Both the position numbers and the translations under genes were made by a program. Source: Primulina eburnea (lineage: Eukaryota > Streptophyta > Magnoliopsida > Lamiales > Gesneriaceae). From it: a stretch of DNA of 64,000 nt. Numbering within the stretch: the first letter of the stretch is position 1; each line of letters begins with the position of its first letter. This document shows positions 47,436-59,430 of the stretch, in pieces. The notes below the pieces were generated by a model. The model was not told the DNA's origin, did no database searches, and saw nothing but the letters and a program-made list of their open reading frames with translations. The stretch lies in contig NW_027331260.1 in assembly GCF_022965805.1 (NCBI RefSeq), forward strand, positions 186,001 through 250,000, given 5' to 3'.

Positions 47436-49357
47436 CGATTCCTTCAGGTACTGGTGACTTTGTGGTTTATTGTGATGCATCTCATCGAGGATCGGGGTGT
47501 ATACTGATGCAGCGAGGGCATGTCATTGCATATGCCTCGAGACAGCTGAAACCACATGAAACTCGTTACCCAATTCATGATCTTGAATTGGTAGCCATTG
47601 TCTTTGCTTTAAAGATATGGCAACATTATCTCTACGGTGAAAAATTTGAGATATATTCTGATCATAAGAGCTTGAAGTATTTGTTTTCACATTTAGAATT
47701 GAATATGAGGCAGCGAAGATGGCTTGATTTGCTTAAAGATTTCGATTGTGAAATCAAATACTACCCAGGAAAATCCAATGCAGCAGCTGATGCACTGAGT
47801 CGAAAGGTATGTTCTTTATCCTTATCGACTATGGGTGTTTCGAATTTGGTTGAAGACTGCTGTATGTCTGGATTAGCTTTTGAAACAGATTGTCAGCCTC
47901 TGAGATTATATGCAATTCGAGCTGAACCAGAATTGATATTGAGAATCAAATAGGCACAAAAAGTTGATCAGAACGTACAGAATTCGTTTGCAATGGTCAG
48001 AGTTGGTCATCAATCGGAATATCAGGTTCGGGATAGTGTTTTGTATGTTAATAATCGTATTGTTGTGCCAAATGTTTCAAAATTGAGACAGCGAATACTG
48101 ACAGAAGCGCACAACAGTCGTTTTAGCATTCATCCTGGTGACAGGAAAATGTACAATGATTTAAAGACACAGTATTGGTGGAAGCAAATGAAATCTGATG
48201 TTACTGAATTTGTAGCCAAGTGTCTGAATTGCCAATAGGTGAAAGCTGAGAGGAAGAAACCAGGGGGATTGTTACAGAGTTTGTCCATTCCTGAATGGAA
48301 ATGGGATCACATTTCCATGGATTTTGTGACACAATTACCGAGATCCTCCAAAAGTTGTGATGCGATTTGGGTCGTGATTGATCGATTGACCAAATCGGCA
48401 TGCTTTATTCCATACAAAATGACCTATAGATATGACCAGATGGCCGACATTTATGTCCGAGAAGTGGTTAGATTGCATGGAGTGCCGAAATCGATTGTTT
48501 CAGACCGAGATCCTCAGTTTACTTCGCACTTCTAGCAGAGTTTGCAGCAAGCTCTCGGTACAAAGTTACATCTTAGTACCGCATATCATCCACAGGCAGA
48601 CGGAAAGTCAGAGCGGACTATCCATACACTGGAGGATATGCTGAGAGCCGTGGTGCTTGATTTTATCACTTGCTGGCAAGATGCATTGCCACTTTGTGAG
48701 GTTTCGTACTACAACAGATATCAGACAAGTATTGAGATGACTCCATTTGAAGCGTTGTACGGAAAGAAATGCAGATCCCCTCTTTATTGGGATGATATCT
48801 CTGAAGTTCCTGAGACTGGACCTGATATGATTAGAGATATGACTGAAAAAGTGAAATTGATTCAGAAGAAAATGAAGGCAGCTCAGGACCGACAAGCCAA
48901 ATATGCCAACCTTCGACGACGACCGTTGGTATTTGAAACAGGAGATCGAGTATTCTTGAAAATTTCTCCTTTTACAAGTGTGGTTAGATTTGGAAATAAG
49001 GGAAAGTTATCTCCACGATATGTTGGTCCTTATGAGATTCTCGAAAAGATAGGAGATCGTGCCTATCGACTAGCATTGCCGCCTTCATTATCTGAAATAC
49101 ATGATGTATTTCATGTATCGATGTTGCGGAAGTATCTCCCTGATGATTCTCACGTTATTAAACTAGACGAGACCGAGCTGGATGAGACATTGAGTTATGT
49201 CGAAAAACCGATTCGGATTATCGATCGTAAAGAAAAACAGCTCAGAACAAAGACGATTTCTCTTGTGAAAGTTCAATGGACTCGTCATGGCATTGAAGAA
49301 GCCACTTGGGAGACTGAATCAAATATGAGACAAGAATTCCCAGCATTATTTCACTGA
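47429..49357 (+). pseudogene. pol: Gypsy-2 RNase H and integrase with chromodomain-like tail, three stops
   Basis: One frame throughout. RNase H has [37 protein letters not shown] and AADALSRK. The integrase zinc domain has IHPGDRKMYNDL and CLNCQ. The core has HISMDFVTQLP, VSDRDPQFTS and ADGKSERTI. The C-terminus has FHVSMLRKYLPDDSH and KVQWTRHGIEEATWETESNMR, a chromodomain-type ending. Stops at 47951, 48236 and 48533 break it. The motif set is that of Tekay-like chromoviruses. Confidence 0.92.
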
Positions 49358-49441
49358 TGTAAATTTTTATTCGACTTTAATTACATTTCTTCTTAATGAT
49401 ATGATTTGACTATCTGTGATTTCGAGACGAAATCGTATCTT

Positions 49442-49454
49442 AGGGGGGGAGAAA
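49442..49454 (+). other. Gypsy-2 polypurine tract
   Basis: AGGGGGGGAGAAA directly before the LTR start TGTAATGCCC. Confidence 0.88.
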
Positions 49455-50651
49455 TGTAATGCCCGAGATTTTGATTCAATTAATCTGATATAGTTTATTG
49501 ATTATGAATTGATGTGATTATATCCGGGCTATCCCGAGACCAGATTGAGCAATGCATATGAAGTTACACAAGTGGTGGACAGAAATAGTGGCGCCCGAGC
49601 AGTAGTGTTTGACCGCCCGAGTGCCAGTATGCTGTGGGCAGAAGATGTGGCGCCCAGGCGGTAGTTTTTGACCAGCCTGAGCGCTAATGATTAAGGGTGA
49701 GGACAGAACCTCCCGCGCCCGGGCGGTAAGTTTTAACCGCCCAAGCACCGAGCAAGCGCCCGGGCGGTAAAGATCAACCGCCCGAGCGCCGCCTGAAATT
49801 TGTGAAAAAGGATGACACGTATCGTTACATGCAAGTAGATATATATATATAAGTTTATGCCTTCAGAATGCATATCAAAAACCGAAGAAAGGAAATAGAA
49901 AATCTTTCAGAAAAATCCTTACGCCTTTATATTTCGATCCGTCCGATTTTGAATCTGACTGCAGTACTGTGTTCCTATCGACGCAGGTTTCAACTGGACG
50001 TAAGTTTTGTTAAGTTTTGATATGTCTTGAAATTATGACATTGTCAGAATTGAATAGGATTTATATATGATGTTCTTGATATGTTAGACATCGTAGAATC
50101 GAAGTCAGATTAAGAAACAGCTTGATTATGGAATTGTTATGATTTTCTGATTATATTGATCTGAAATCGGACAGATTTGGAGTATGGATTGATTTCAGAT
50201 TATATGGGATATGAGTTATGATTTGTAATTGATGTCTGTTGATATGGTATTGACGGGGATACTGAGATTGTGTCGTTATACCGTGATTTGAATTAAATCC
50301 AGATTAATCATATTCAGTATTGAATTAAGAATGGAACATTGATATTATGATTATAAATATATCATTTCAGATTTACAGAGACAGTCTTGAGTTCAGAACT
50401 TATATTGCTTCAAACCGGGACTACAAACGAAAGGTATAAGTCAATGTGGTATTGGGAGATCGACTTGAGTCAGTTTGGACTTGAGTTTCCCTAAATCACA
50501 TAATTTACTTTATTTCATTGATATTTGCATGTATTTGATTGATATACTTGTTTGTCTTGATATATAGATAGCAGGTATTAGATTACTTGTTCTCTTGATA
50601 TATAGACAGCAGGTAGGAGTCGAGTAATCTTGTAACAGAAGTGCTTGATAG
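49455..50651 (+). repeat. Gypsy-2 3' LTR, left piece
   Basis: Starts TGTAATGCCCGAG. Four GC-rich hairpins of the form GCGCCCGGGCGGTA...ACCGCCCGAGCGC lie at 49591-49624, 49650-49684, 49715-49748 and 49756-49789. A TA-rich TATA-like stretch follows near 49840. The LTR is interrupted at the TGGTG target (50652-50656) and resumes at 62112. Confidence 0.88.
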
Positions 50652-50656
50652 TGGTG

Positions 50657-52056
50657 TGATAGGACTCGTTTTTACGTGTTTTTAGTGTTGGTTTTGAGTC
50701 GCATTCATGCATCATATTTGTATGTTTTAGTTTAATTTAGCATTTTTCTAGCATTATTTAGCATATGACTGATCTCGTGTAGTTGGTGGTTATTTTGTAG
50801 GAATTGAACCAAAAAGTGGGAGAATATGTGCCAAAACATCGAGAAGGACTCGCTAGGGCGGTCACAATTGACCGCCCCAGTGAGCATGTTGGTCTAGCCG
50901 AGGATTTGTTGCGAAAGAGTCTCGCTAGGGCGGTCAAAAGTGACCGCCCCAGCGAACCCAGGGACATGGCCGAGGAATTTTCTGCGAGAACCTCTCGCTA
51001 GGGCGGACACTTTTGACCGCCCTAGCGAGGCACGAGATTTGAAAAGATTTGTTTTACTTTTTATGGACTCTATCCTACACCATAAACCTAATACACGAGA
51101 GGGGCGCCGTTTTGGAGGCTGAGATCATTATTTTCATCATATTTTCTTGGAGAAAAGGCAAGGAGCAAAAGAGATTTCGAAGACCTCGAGATTTCCGCGC
51201 GTCGTGGCCGTCATCCGTCGTCATCTTTAGTATTTTAATTATTCAGTTGTTAATTCTTAGATTGTTGTTAGTTTTTATTATGAATTTTAGTAGCTAAACT
51301 CTAGATTTGTTGGGATTTGAGGGGATCCTACCCCGTACTCGTTGTTTAACATTATTTATCGACGGTTTTATTAGTGATTTGTTTATGCTATTGTTCTTTC
51401 TTGTTTCAATCGAAGCCTAGCTAACTTCCTTTGCTTATTTCATGTTGTTAATGATTTCGATAGAATAATTAACAATAGGATCGAATAATATAGACCACGG
51501 ATTTACAATTTTAGTAGATATACGGAATTGGATACGTGTCGATAGCGATAATTCACCCGGATGAAAGCTAGTGGACTCCATAGAACGTAATGCAATCTTG
51601 AACTGTTAAATAATTGAGGATACTTGATTACTGCATGTTTATGATTAGTATTAATATAGCTCGACAGAGTATATTAATTAGTCTAGAGAATTCCGTCGAA
51701 TGCACGAGTAAGAGTCGAGTGGAATTATTTAAACACGAGTGGTGGGTGAACTGAAAATTTTCGTTTCTCATTTGATTTTAATCCAAATTAATCATTGCTC
51801 TTTTGAACACATTTTCTTTGCATTTTAATTATTTGAATTGTTTAATTTACATTAGTATAATCATCAACTCAATTTATCGTTGCTAAAGAGATTTTACCTG
51901 AAAATAAAAAGAGTGTGACGCAGTCCTCGTGGATCGATACTTGTATTCACTTACGTTTATTATAACTTGACTATCGTTCGATTGCGATATTTAAATCGAG
52001 CTTTCATTTATAAAATAAATTTTGGGACTATTAACTGTGCAAGTTTTACTCGATCA
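50657..52056 (+). repeat. Athila 5' LTR
   Basis: 1,400 bp. Three hairpins with stem CTCGCTAGGGCGG/CCGCCCTAGCGAG lie at 50849-50884, 50921-50955 and 50994-51029, spaced 72-73 bp. The open frames across them are by-products. Confidence 0.95.
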
Positions 52057-52062
52057 AGTTTT

Positions 52063-52080
52063 TGGCGCCGTTGCCGGGGA
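52063..52080 (+). other. Athila primer binding site, tRNA-Asp type
   Basis: TGGCGCCGTTGCCGGGGA lies six bases after the LTR, the primer site known for Athila elements. Confidence 0.92.
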
Positions 52081-52181
52081 CTGTTGATTCACGATTTTTT
52101 ATTTTCATTTAAATTCTTTAGTATTATTGATTTTATTGATATTTGATACTCGCATTGTGTTGCAGATTTGTCTAGTGTTGC

Positions 52182-54656
52182 ATGCGAAGATCACTCGAGA
52201 TAAAGCTTGAGCCTTTTGACCCCGTGATTGAACGCACAGCTAGACGTCGAAGACAACAACAAAGACTTAAAGAACAGATGGAAAGACACGAGCAAGAACG
52301 TGGAGAGGAACAGCGTGACAATAGACAAGTTGAGATACCACGTCGCATACCAATGTTGGCTTATGCACAGCCGTCTCTTGATGGAGCACGTCCAAGCATC
52401 GTAAGACCAGTCATCCGAGCTAATCAGTTTGAGATCAAGCCAGCTATCATCCAGATGATTCAGAACACTGTTCAATTTGGGGGAAGTGCACTTGACGACC
52501 CTAATTCTCATATAGCTGACTTTCTTGAAATTTGTGATACTTTTAAGTTTAATGGCGTGTCTGATGATGCTGTTCGTTTGCGTTTATTTCCATTTTCACT
52601 GAGAGATAAAGCTTAGTCGTGGTTAAACTGTTTGCCTGTAGGGTCTATCACTACATGGGAGGACATGGCAAAGGCATTCCTGATCAAGTACTTTCCTCCG
52701 TCGAAGACTATGAAGCTTAGAGCCGACATTACTACTTTTGCTCAATATGAGAACGAGTCACTTTACGAGGCATGGGAGCGCTACAAGGACTTGTTGAGGA
52801 GATGTCCACACCATGAGCTGCCGCTTGGGTTAGTTGTTTAAACTTTCTACTACGGTCTGATTACTCCTAACCGTACCATGATAGATGCTGCGGCATGTGG
52901 TAATTTACCGAGAAAGACGGCTGAGGAAGGATATGAGTTATTGGAGGAGATGGCTGCTAGTAGCTATCATCCTCAGTCTGATAGGCAGAGACGAGGTGCT
53001 GGAGTTCATCAAGTTAATGATTTGTCTGCGGTTTCAGCACAGTTAGAGGCGTTGAATAAAAAGATTGATGCGATGAGCATGAGTGGGTCGGCTATGCGTC
53101 TGCAAGAAATTTTCTGTGACAAGTGTGGGGGTGAGCATGACGTGCAGGATTGCCAAGATGCCAATCCATTCTATGTGCCCGAGGGAGCACCGGTAAAACA
53201 AGTGGGATTCCAGAACCGTCCTAGAAATGACCCTTATTCGAATACATATAATCCGGGATGGAGGAATCACCCAAACTTTTCATGGGGAGGTCAAAACAAC
53301 CAAAATCGCCAACAAAGAGGTCCACCATATGGGATGCACCAAGGATTCAAGCCAGAACCGCCTCGGGAGGAGAAATCCAATTTAGACCAAATGATGACTA
53401 AATTTATTTCTGCCACCGAGACGAGATTTCAGAACCAAGATGCATCCATAAAGGGATTAGAGAATCAAATTGGAAAATTGGCTAAGTTGATTGCTAATAG
53501 GGAGCAAGGAGCTTTGCCAAGCAACACGGAAGTTAACCCAAGAGAGCATGTGAAGGCTGTGGAATTGCGTAGTGGGAAAGCACTCGAGTCTAATGAGGAA
53601 AAGACCATGCACGGTGAGGATGAGGTGGAAACTCGAGGAGGTAAGTCTTCTAACTCTACACCTACATCTATTGCACAAAATAAAGTTGTTATCCCCCCAC
53701 CTTTTCCTGCAGCAATGAAGAAAGCTAAATTAGATGCACAATTTGGTAAATTTCTTGAGATGTTTAAAAAATTGCATATTAACATTCCTTTTGCTGATGC
53801 TTTATTGAATATGCCAAGTTATGCAAAATTCTTGAAAGATATCTTAGCAAATAAGCGGAGGCTAGGAGATCACATGACTGTGAATTTGACTGAAAATTGC
53901 TCCGCTTTAGTTCAAAACAAGATGCCTCCTAAGAAAAAAGATCCAGGGAGTTTCTCTATACCTTGCATTCTTGGTGACATTAATTTTCATAAAGCTCTAT
54001 GTGATCCTGGTGCAAGTATTAATCTGATGCCTTTGTCTGTGTTTAGGAGACTGGGATTAGGTGAACCCAAGCCAACTAGGATGTCGTTGCAGCTGGCTGA
54101 CAGATCTGTCAAATATCCACGTGGGATTATCGAAGATGTTTTGGTGAAAGTGGATAAGTTTATTTTTCCTGCAGATTTTGTGGTACTTGACATGGAGAAA
54201 GATTTAGAGATGCCTTTAATCCTAGGGAGACCGTTTCTGGCTACAGGGAAAGCACTGATTGATGTTGAAGAGGGGAAATTGAGACTGAGAGTTGGAGAAG
54301 AAGAAATTATTTTTGATGTCTTCAATACTCTCAAGCACACAATGCACAATGATAGTTGTTTTCGTATTGATGTCTTGGATTCTCTCATTTGTGATTTTGT
54401 GCAGGACGGATTGAAGGAACCATTAGAGGTCACTCTCACTACTGAAAAGCAGGAGGACGAGCTAGACGAGGAAGAGATGGAGATGGTAGCTCACTGGAAT
54501 GCCATTCCACCTTGGAGAAAGCAAGTGAGGCTTAGACTAGAGGAATTGGGAGAGAAAAGATTTAATGCCTCAAAAGTCAAGCCTAGAGGAGCCACCTACT
54601 TTGGAGCTCAAACCACTACCTCCACATCTCAAGTACGTATATTTAGGAGAAGATAA
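52182..54656 (+). pseudogene. gag: Athila gag and protease, broken
   Basis: The ATG at 52182 opens MRRSLEIKLEPFDPVIERT and a basic coil. The retrotransposon gag domain follows (DPNSHIADFLEICDTFKFNGV, AKAFLIKYFPPSKTMKLR, YEAWERYKDLLRRCPHH), interrupted by TAG at 52614-52616 and TAA at 52839-52841 in the same frame. A short knuckle CDKCGGEHDVQDC lies near 53116, then an Asn/Gln/Gly-rich linker. Protease has LCDPGASINLMPLSVF near 53997 and MPLILGRPFLATGK near 54211. The frame ends at 54656, 92 bases past the point where the RT frame opens. The two frames overlap with colinear homology, so a small indel near 54565 broke them apart. Confidence 0.92.
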
Positions 54657-56079
54657 TAAATTGCCTGTTATTATTTCCTCTTCTTTGACAGATGATATGG
54701 AGAGTAAGCTCTTGGGAGTCCTTAAGGAGCATAAAGGAGCATTCGCTTGGAAGGTTTCAGACATAAAAGGGATAAGCCCTTCAATATGCATGCACAAAAT
54801 TCTCATGGAAGATAAATACTCACCTCTAGCACAACCACAAAGGAGACTCAACCCAAAGATGCAAGAGGTAGTAAAAGCTGAAACAATCAAACTTCTGGAT
54901 GCAGGTATTATCTATCCTATCTCTGATAGTGCGTGGGTAAGTCCTGTACAATGTGTGCCTAAAAAGGGTGGGATTACTGTTATTAATAATGAAAAAAATG
55001 AGTTGATTCCCACTCGAACTATTACGGGTTGGCGTGTGTGCATAGATTATAGGAAGTTGAATGATGCAACCCGTAAAGATCACTTCCCTTTGCCATTTAT
55101 CGATCAAATGATTGAACGACTAGCAGGTCATGAATTTTATTGCTTTTTAGATGGATATTCGGGATACAATCAAATCACGATTGCACCTGAGGACCAAGAG
55201 AAAAATACTTTCACTTGCCCTTATGGTAATTTTGCGTTTAGGCGTATGCCCTTTGGGTTGTGCAATGCACCTGCAACATTTCAAAGATGCATGACCGCTA
55301 TCTTTCATGACATGACTGAAAATTTCCTTGAAATCTTTATGGATGACTTCTCTATTTTTGGCTCCTCATTTAATGAATGTTTAGAGAATTTGAACTTGGT
55401 GTTAGTTAGATGCGAGGGGAGCAATTTGGTGTTGAATTGGGAGAAGTGTCATTTTATGGTTCAAGAGGGGATTGTGTTAGGACACAAGGTATCGGAGAAT
55501 GGAATTGAGGTTGACAAAGCCAAGGTGGAAGTAATCAAAAACTTACCCCCACCTTCATCAATAAAAGGAGTTAGAAGTTTCTTAGGGCATGCTGGTTTTT
55601 ATAGGCGTTTCATTAAAGATTTTTCCAAAATTGCTAAACCTTTATCCTCTCTGTTGATGAAAGATGCTGAATTTAATTTTGATTCTATTTGTCTGCATGC
55701 GTTCGAGATACTCAAGGAAAGCTTGGTGACAGCACCTGTTCTGACTGTCCCTGATTGGGAGTTACCGTTTGAGGTGATGTGCGATGCTAGTGATACAGCT
55801 GTTGGTGCGGTGCTGGGTCAAAGGAAGAACAAGGTATTTCATACCATCTACTATGCAAGTAAGACTCTAAATGATGCTCAATTGAATTACGCTACTACTG
55901 AAAAGGAGTTACTTGCTTTAGTATTTGCGTTCGACAAATTTCATTCATACCTTGTTCTGTCTAAAGTAACTGTGTATACAGACCATTCTGCCCTCAAATA
56001 CTTGCTTGCTAAGAAAGATGCAAAACCTAGGTTAATTAGGTGGATTTTATTATTGCAAGAATTTGATCTCGAGATTTGA
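54565..56079 (+). pseudogene. pol: Athila reverse transcriptase and RNase H
   Basis: A 504-codon open stretch. It begins [20 protein letters not shown], the usual Athila lead into RT. RT motifs are [47 protein letters not shown] and catalytic [10 protein letters not shown]. The connection reads [17 protein letters not shown]. RNase H has [28 protein letters not shown] and [14 protein letters not shown] at 56077-56079 ends it, and the same frame continues into integrase. Primer and lineage agree on Athila. Confidence 0.93.
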
Positions 56080-57495
56080 GATAAAAAGGGTGTGGAAAAT
56101 GTAGTTGCTGATCATCTATCTAGGCTTGAGCATGTTAGAATTAAGGGGGTTGATGATGATATAGATGACTGGTTTCCTGATGAACAATTGCTTGAGGTAA
56201 ATGCGTGCCCTTGGTATGCCAATTTTGCAAATTTTCTTGTCACCGGCACACCTCCACCTAATCTATTGTTTCACCAAAGAAAGAAATTCTTTTCAGACGT
56301 GAAATATTATTTTTGGGAGGAACCGTTTCTGTTTAAGATATGCGCAGATTCCATGATACGAAGATGTGTGGCAGAGGAGGAAACCAATCAAATTCTGAAC
56401 CATTGTCATGACCGTGAGGTAGGTGGTCACTTTGGACCCATACGGACGGCATCTAAGGTACTTGAATGTGGCTTCTATTGGCCAACTCTTTTTAAGGATG
56501 CTCGTTTGTATGTTCTCAATTGTGATAGATGCCAACGCACAGGTAATATTTCCAACCGTCATGAGATGCCCTTAAATAATATTGTTGAGTGTGAGATATT
56601 TGATGTGTGGGGGATTGATTTTATGGGTCCTTTTCCCGCATCTTTTACAAAGAAATTTATTTTGGTGGCCGTGGAGTATGTATCGAAATGGGTGGAGGCG
56701 GAGGCTTGTGCCACTAATGATGCACAAGTGGTGTTAAAATTTTTGAAGAAACATATTTTTAATCGATTTGGTGCACCACGTGCAATCATAAGTGATGGTG
56801 GCACCCATTTTTGCAACAAAATTTTTGATAAACTATTGGGCAAATATGGTGTCACCCACAAGGTTTCCACTCCATACCATCCCCAAACTAGTGGACAAGT
56901 TGAAGTGTCCAATCGAGAGATTAAGAGGATTCTAGAGAAGACAGTCAATGTGAATAGGAAGGACTGGTCCATTCGGTTAGATGATGCTTTGTGGGCTTAT
57001 CGTACTGCTTTTAAAACACCTATAGGCACTACACCATGTAGGTTACTTTTTGGTAAAGCATGTCATCTACCAGTAGAATTAGAGCATAGAGCATATTGGG
57101 CGACCAAAGCACTAAACTTTGATTTTGCTCTTGCAGGTGAGAAACGATGTCTGCAGTTGAATCAGTTGGATGAGTTTCGAGGACACGCTTATGATCTGGC
57201 ACTATCTTACAAGGAACGCACCAAACGAGCCCATGATAAACGCATCATAAGAAGGGAATTCAAAGTGGGTGAAGCGGTGTTGTTATACAATTCTCGCTTA
57301 CGACTCTTTCCGGGCAAGCTAAAGTCAAGGTGGTCAGGACCTTTCACTATAGCCAAGGTGTTCCCATCAGGTGCAGTGGTGTTGCATGATGGCAAGGAAG
57401 GGATGTTCACTGTGAACGCTCAACGATTGAAGCACTATATCAGTGGCACAATTGAGCCACAAATTGGGGTCACTCGGCTCCATGACAGTCATTGA
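56080..57495 (+). pseudogene. pol: Athila integrase
   Basis: It continues the RT frame after one stop ([17 protein letters not shown]). The zinc domain has [12 protein letters not shown] and CDRCQRTGN. The catalytic Asp, Asp and Glu are in [22 protein letters not shown] and [13 protein letters not shown]. The C-terminal part ([36 protein letters not shown]) has the GPF-type domain and no chromodomain, as expected for Athila. The frame is intact for 467 codons. Confidence 0.93.
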
Positions 57496-57669
57496 GGACA
57501 TGGGTGAAAAGTCGAGCTCTAGACTGTAAATTGAGAACTACTTCTACTCCCTATGTTGAGTTTATCTTTTTCCTTTATTCCTTAATCGCATCATTTGCAT
57601 TTAGGTAGTTGCATGGCATGGCATTCATTGTTTTTATTTTTTTATTTATTTCTTTTTTTTCGAGAGTGT

Positions 57670-57998
57670 CTCGCTAGGCCGGTCAAAACTGACCGCCCCA
57701 GCGAGCCCTCGTCTTTTTTCAAAAACATAGCCACCGAAAACGCCTCGCTAGGGCGGTCACATTTGACCGCCCCAGCGAGCGAATTTTTTTTAAATTGGTT
57801 TTACTGGCGAGAACCACTCGCTAGGGCGGTCCAAAGTGACCGCCCCAGCGAGCACTCATATTTTTCAAATAAGTTTTCGGCGAGAACCCCTCGCTAGGGC
57901 GGTCAAAACTGACCGCCCCAGCGAGCCCTCATATTTCTCAAATAGTCTGTCACCGAAAACCACTCGCTAGGGCGGACACTTTTGACCGCCCTAGCGAG
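57670..57998 (+). repeat. Array of five GC-rich hairpins at 73-bp spacing
   Basis: Hairpins with CTCGCTAGGGCGGTCA and TGACCGCCCCAGCGAG arms lie at 57670-57705, 57744-57779, 57817-57852, 57890-57925 and 57963-57998, starting every 73-74 bases. The last is the variant AGGGCGGACACTTTTGACCGC, with CCTAGCGAG closing the stem fully. The same variant is last in each LTR array. Confidence 0.92.
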
Positions 57999-58006
57999 TC
58001 GCGCAG

Positions 58007-58015
58007 ATATAAAAA
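58007..58015 (+). promoter_or_regulatory. TATA box for Athila ORF3
   Basis: ATATAAAAA lies nine bases after the last hairpin. A pyrimidine-rich leader of about 240 bases follows; it contains a 4-codon upstream ORF at 58087-58101. Confidence 0.5.
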
Positions 58016-58281
58016 CCTTTCCCCTTCTCCTTTCTTCCCCATTTCGAACCCTACCCCTTTCCTCTCAAATAATCGGCGCCCCCTCCATGTTTTGTGCTTA
58101 ATCCTTCTTCTTTGTTAATTTCTCAGGGCAAAGACTCCATCTTGGTCCATACTTTCCACAAGGAAGCAATTAGATTACAAGATTTTCTGCTTCGGTCATC
58201 TTCCACAAATTACGACGAGCTTCTCCGGCGACCTTCAACAATTTTCCGGCGGTTGACTACTTTGTGCACTCCACTCCCTAC

Positions 58282-59430
58282 ATGGCACCCAAAAGATCTA
58301 AGGTAACTCATGGTGCTTCTAGCTCTCGGTCCGCTCCGTCTATGTTTGTGAATGATAATGCTAGGGCCAGATTTGAGAATGCTAGACTACATAGGAAACC
58401 AATCCCTGAGCGAGGCTTTAGCTCGTTTATTATCGATCATTTGCCGGAGTCCCGAATAGCAGGAAGAGGGTGGACGACCTTTGTCGCACAACCGAATGCA
58501 GCAGTGGTTCCGGTTGTGCGTGAATTTTATGCCAATGCTCCGGAAGGGAAGGAGCACAAGGCATTTGTGAGGGGACATCTAGTCCCGTACGATTCCCAAA
58601 CGATCAATGATATGTTGGGTTTATTACCAGTGGATGATTAGGTGTTTCAGGCGTGGGTGCTTAACCCAGATTATGATTTGATTCTTCGCACACTATGTTA
58701 TCCGGGCATCACGTGGAAACAACCGGGGACGTATACGGTTTTTCTTGAAAAATATTTGAAAGTGGACCCGGCATTGTGGTATGCGTTTTTGTCTAAGAGG
58801 TTGATGCCGGTCGGTCATACGAGTGACGTGCAACGTGAGCGGGCGGTTGTTCTGTATGCCATCTATACTGGGATGGCGATTGATGTGGGCAAGCTCATTT
58901 TCGGACAGCTCAACATGTGTATACACAGCAGCAATTTGGCTTTTTACTTTCCGACTATAGTGACTGAGCTGTGCGCCCGAGCGGGGGTGATATTTGCAGA
59001 TGATGATGAGTGGTTACCGCCGATGAGAGCCATTGATGAGGCTCTTCATAGATCCAAGACGGAGAAACGGCAGGCTGAGCTGCCCGAGGAGGTATTTTTC
59101 AATTATGGGGGAGCAGCTCAACCACCTCCGGCCTTAGGATATGCACCACCACCTCCGCAGCCACGCCGCCGTGCCATGCGAGATCGCATCAACGAGTTGG
59201 GCGCTTGGGCCACATATCAGACTGAGTACCAGGCCGTCAATCAAGCCCACGTGCAGAACATCGAGTACTTGGTGCAGGGGATCTCAACCCATTTGGGCAT
59301 CGACACTTCCGGACGGCCACCTGCACCCGCACACCCGCCACCCTTCCAGTTTCAGTATCATTATCCTATGCCCCCACCAGCTGACGAGGGAGTCCCACCG
59401 CCTGAGCATGACGAAGAGGATGATTTCTGA
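58282..59430 (+). pseudogene. Athila ORF3, putative plant transposon protein type, one stop codon
   Basis: The ATG at 58282 opens MAPKRSKVTHGASSSRSAPS, a basic Ser-rich N-terminus. The core has VVREFYANAPEGKEHKAFVR, LVPYDSQTINDMLGL, YALFLSKRLMP-like helices, GKLIFGQLNMCIHSSNLAFY and TIVTELCARAGV. This fits the putative plant transposon protein family found in many plant genomes, from memory. A Pro-rich, acidic tail ends EHDEEDDF. A single TAG at 58639-58641 interrupts an otherwise open frame of 382 codons. There is no signal peptide or membrane segment, although it lies in the env position. The function of the family is unknown to me. Confidence 0.7.

Noticed and set aside
50758..51297. Short proteins around the Athila LTR hairpins, repeated at 60796-61338
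   Set aside because: They lie in LTR inverted repeats, occur on both strands and show no domain.
54565..54656. Programmed frameshift between Athila protease and RT
   Set aside because: Homology runs colinear across the overlap in two frames and the copy has other lesions, so a simple indel is more likely; I see no slippery site with a structure.
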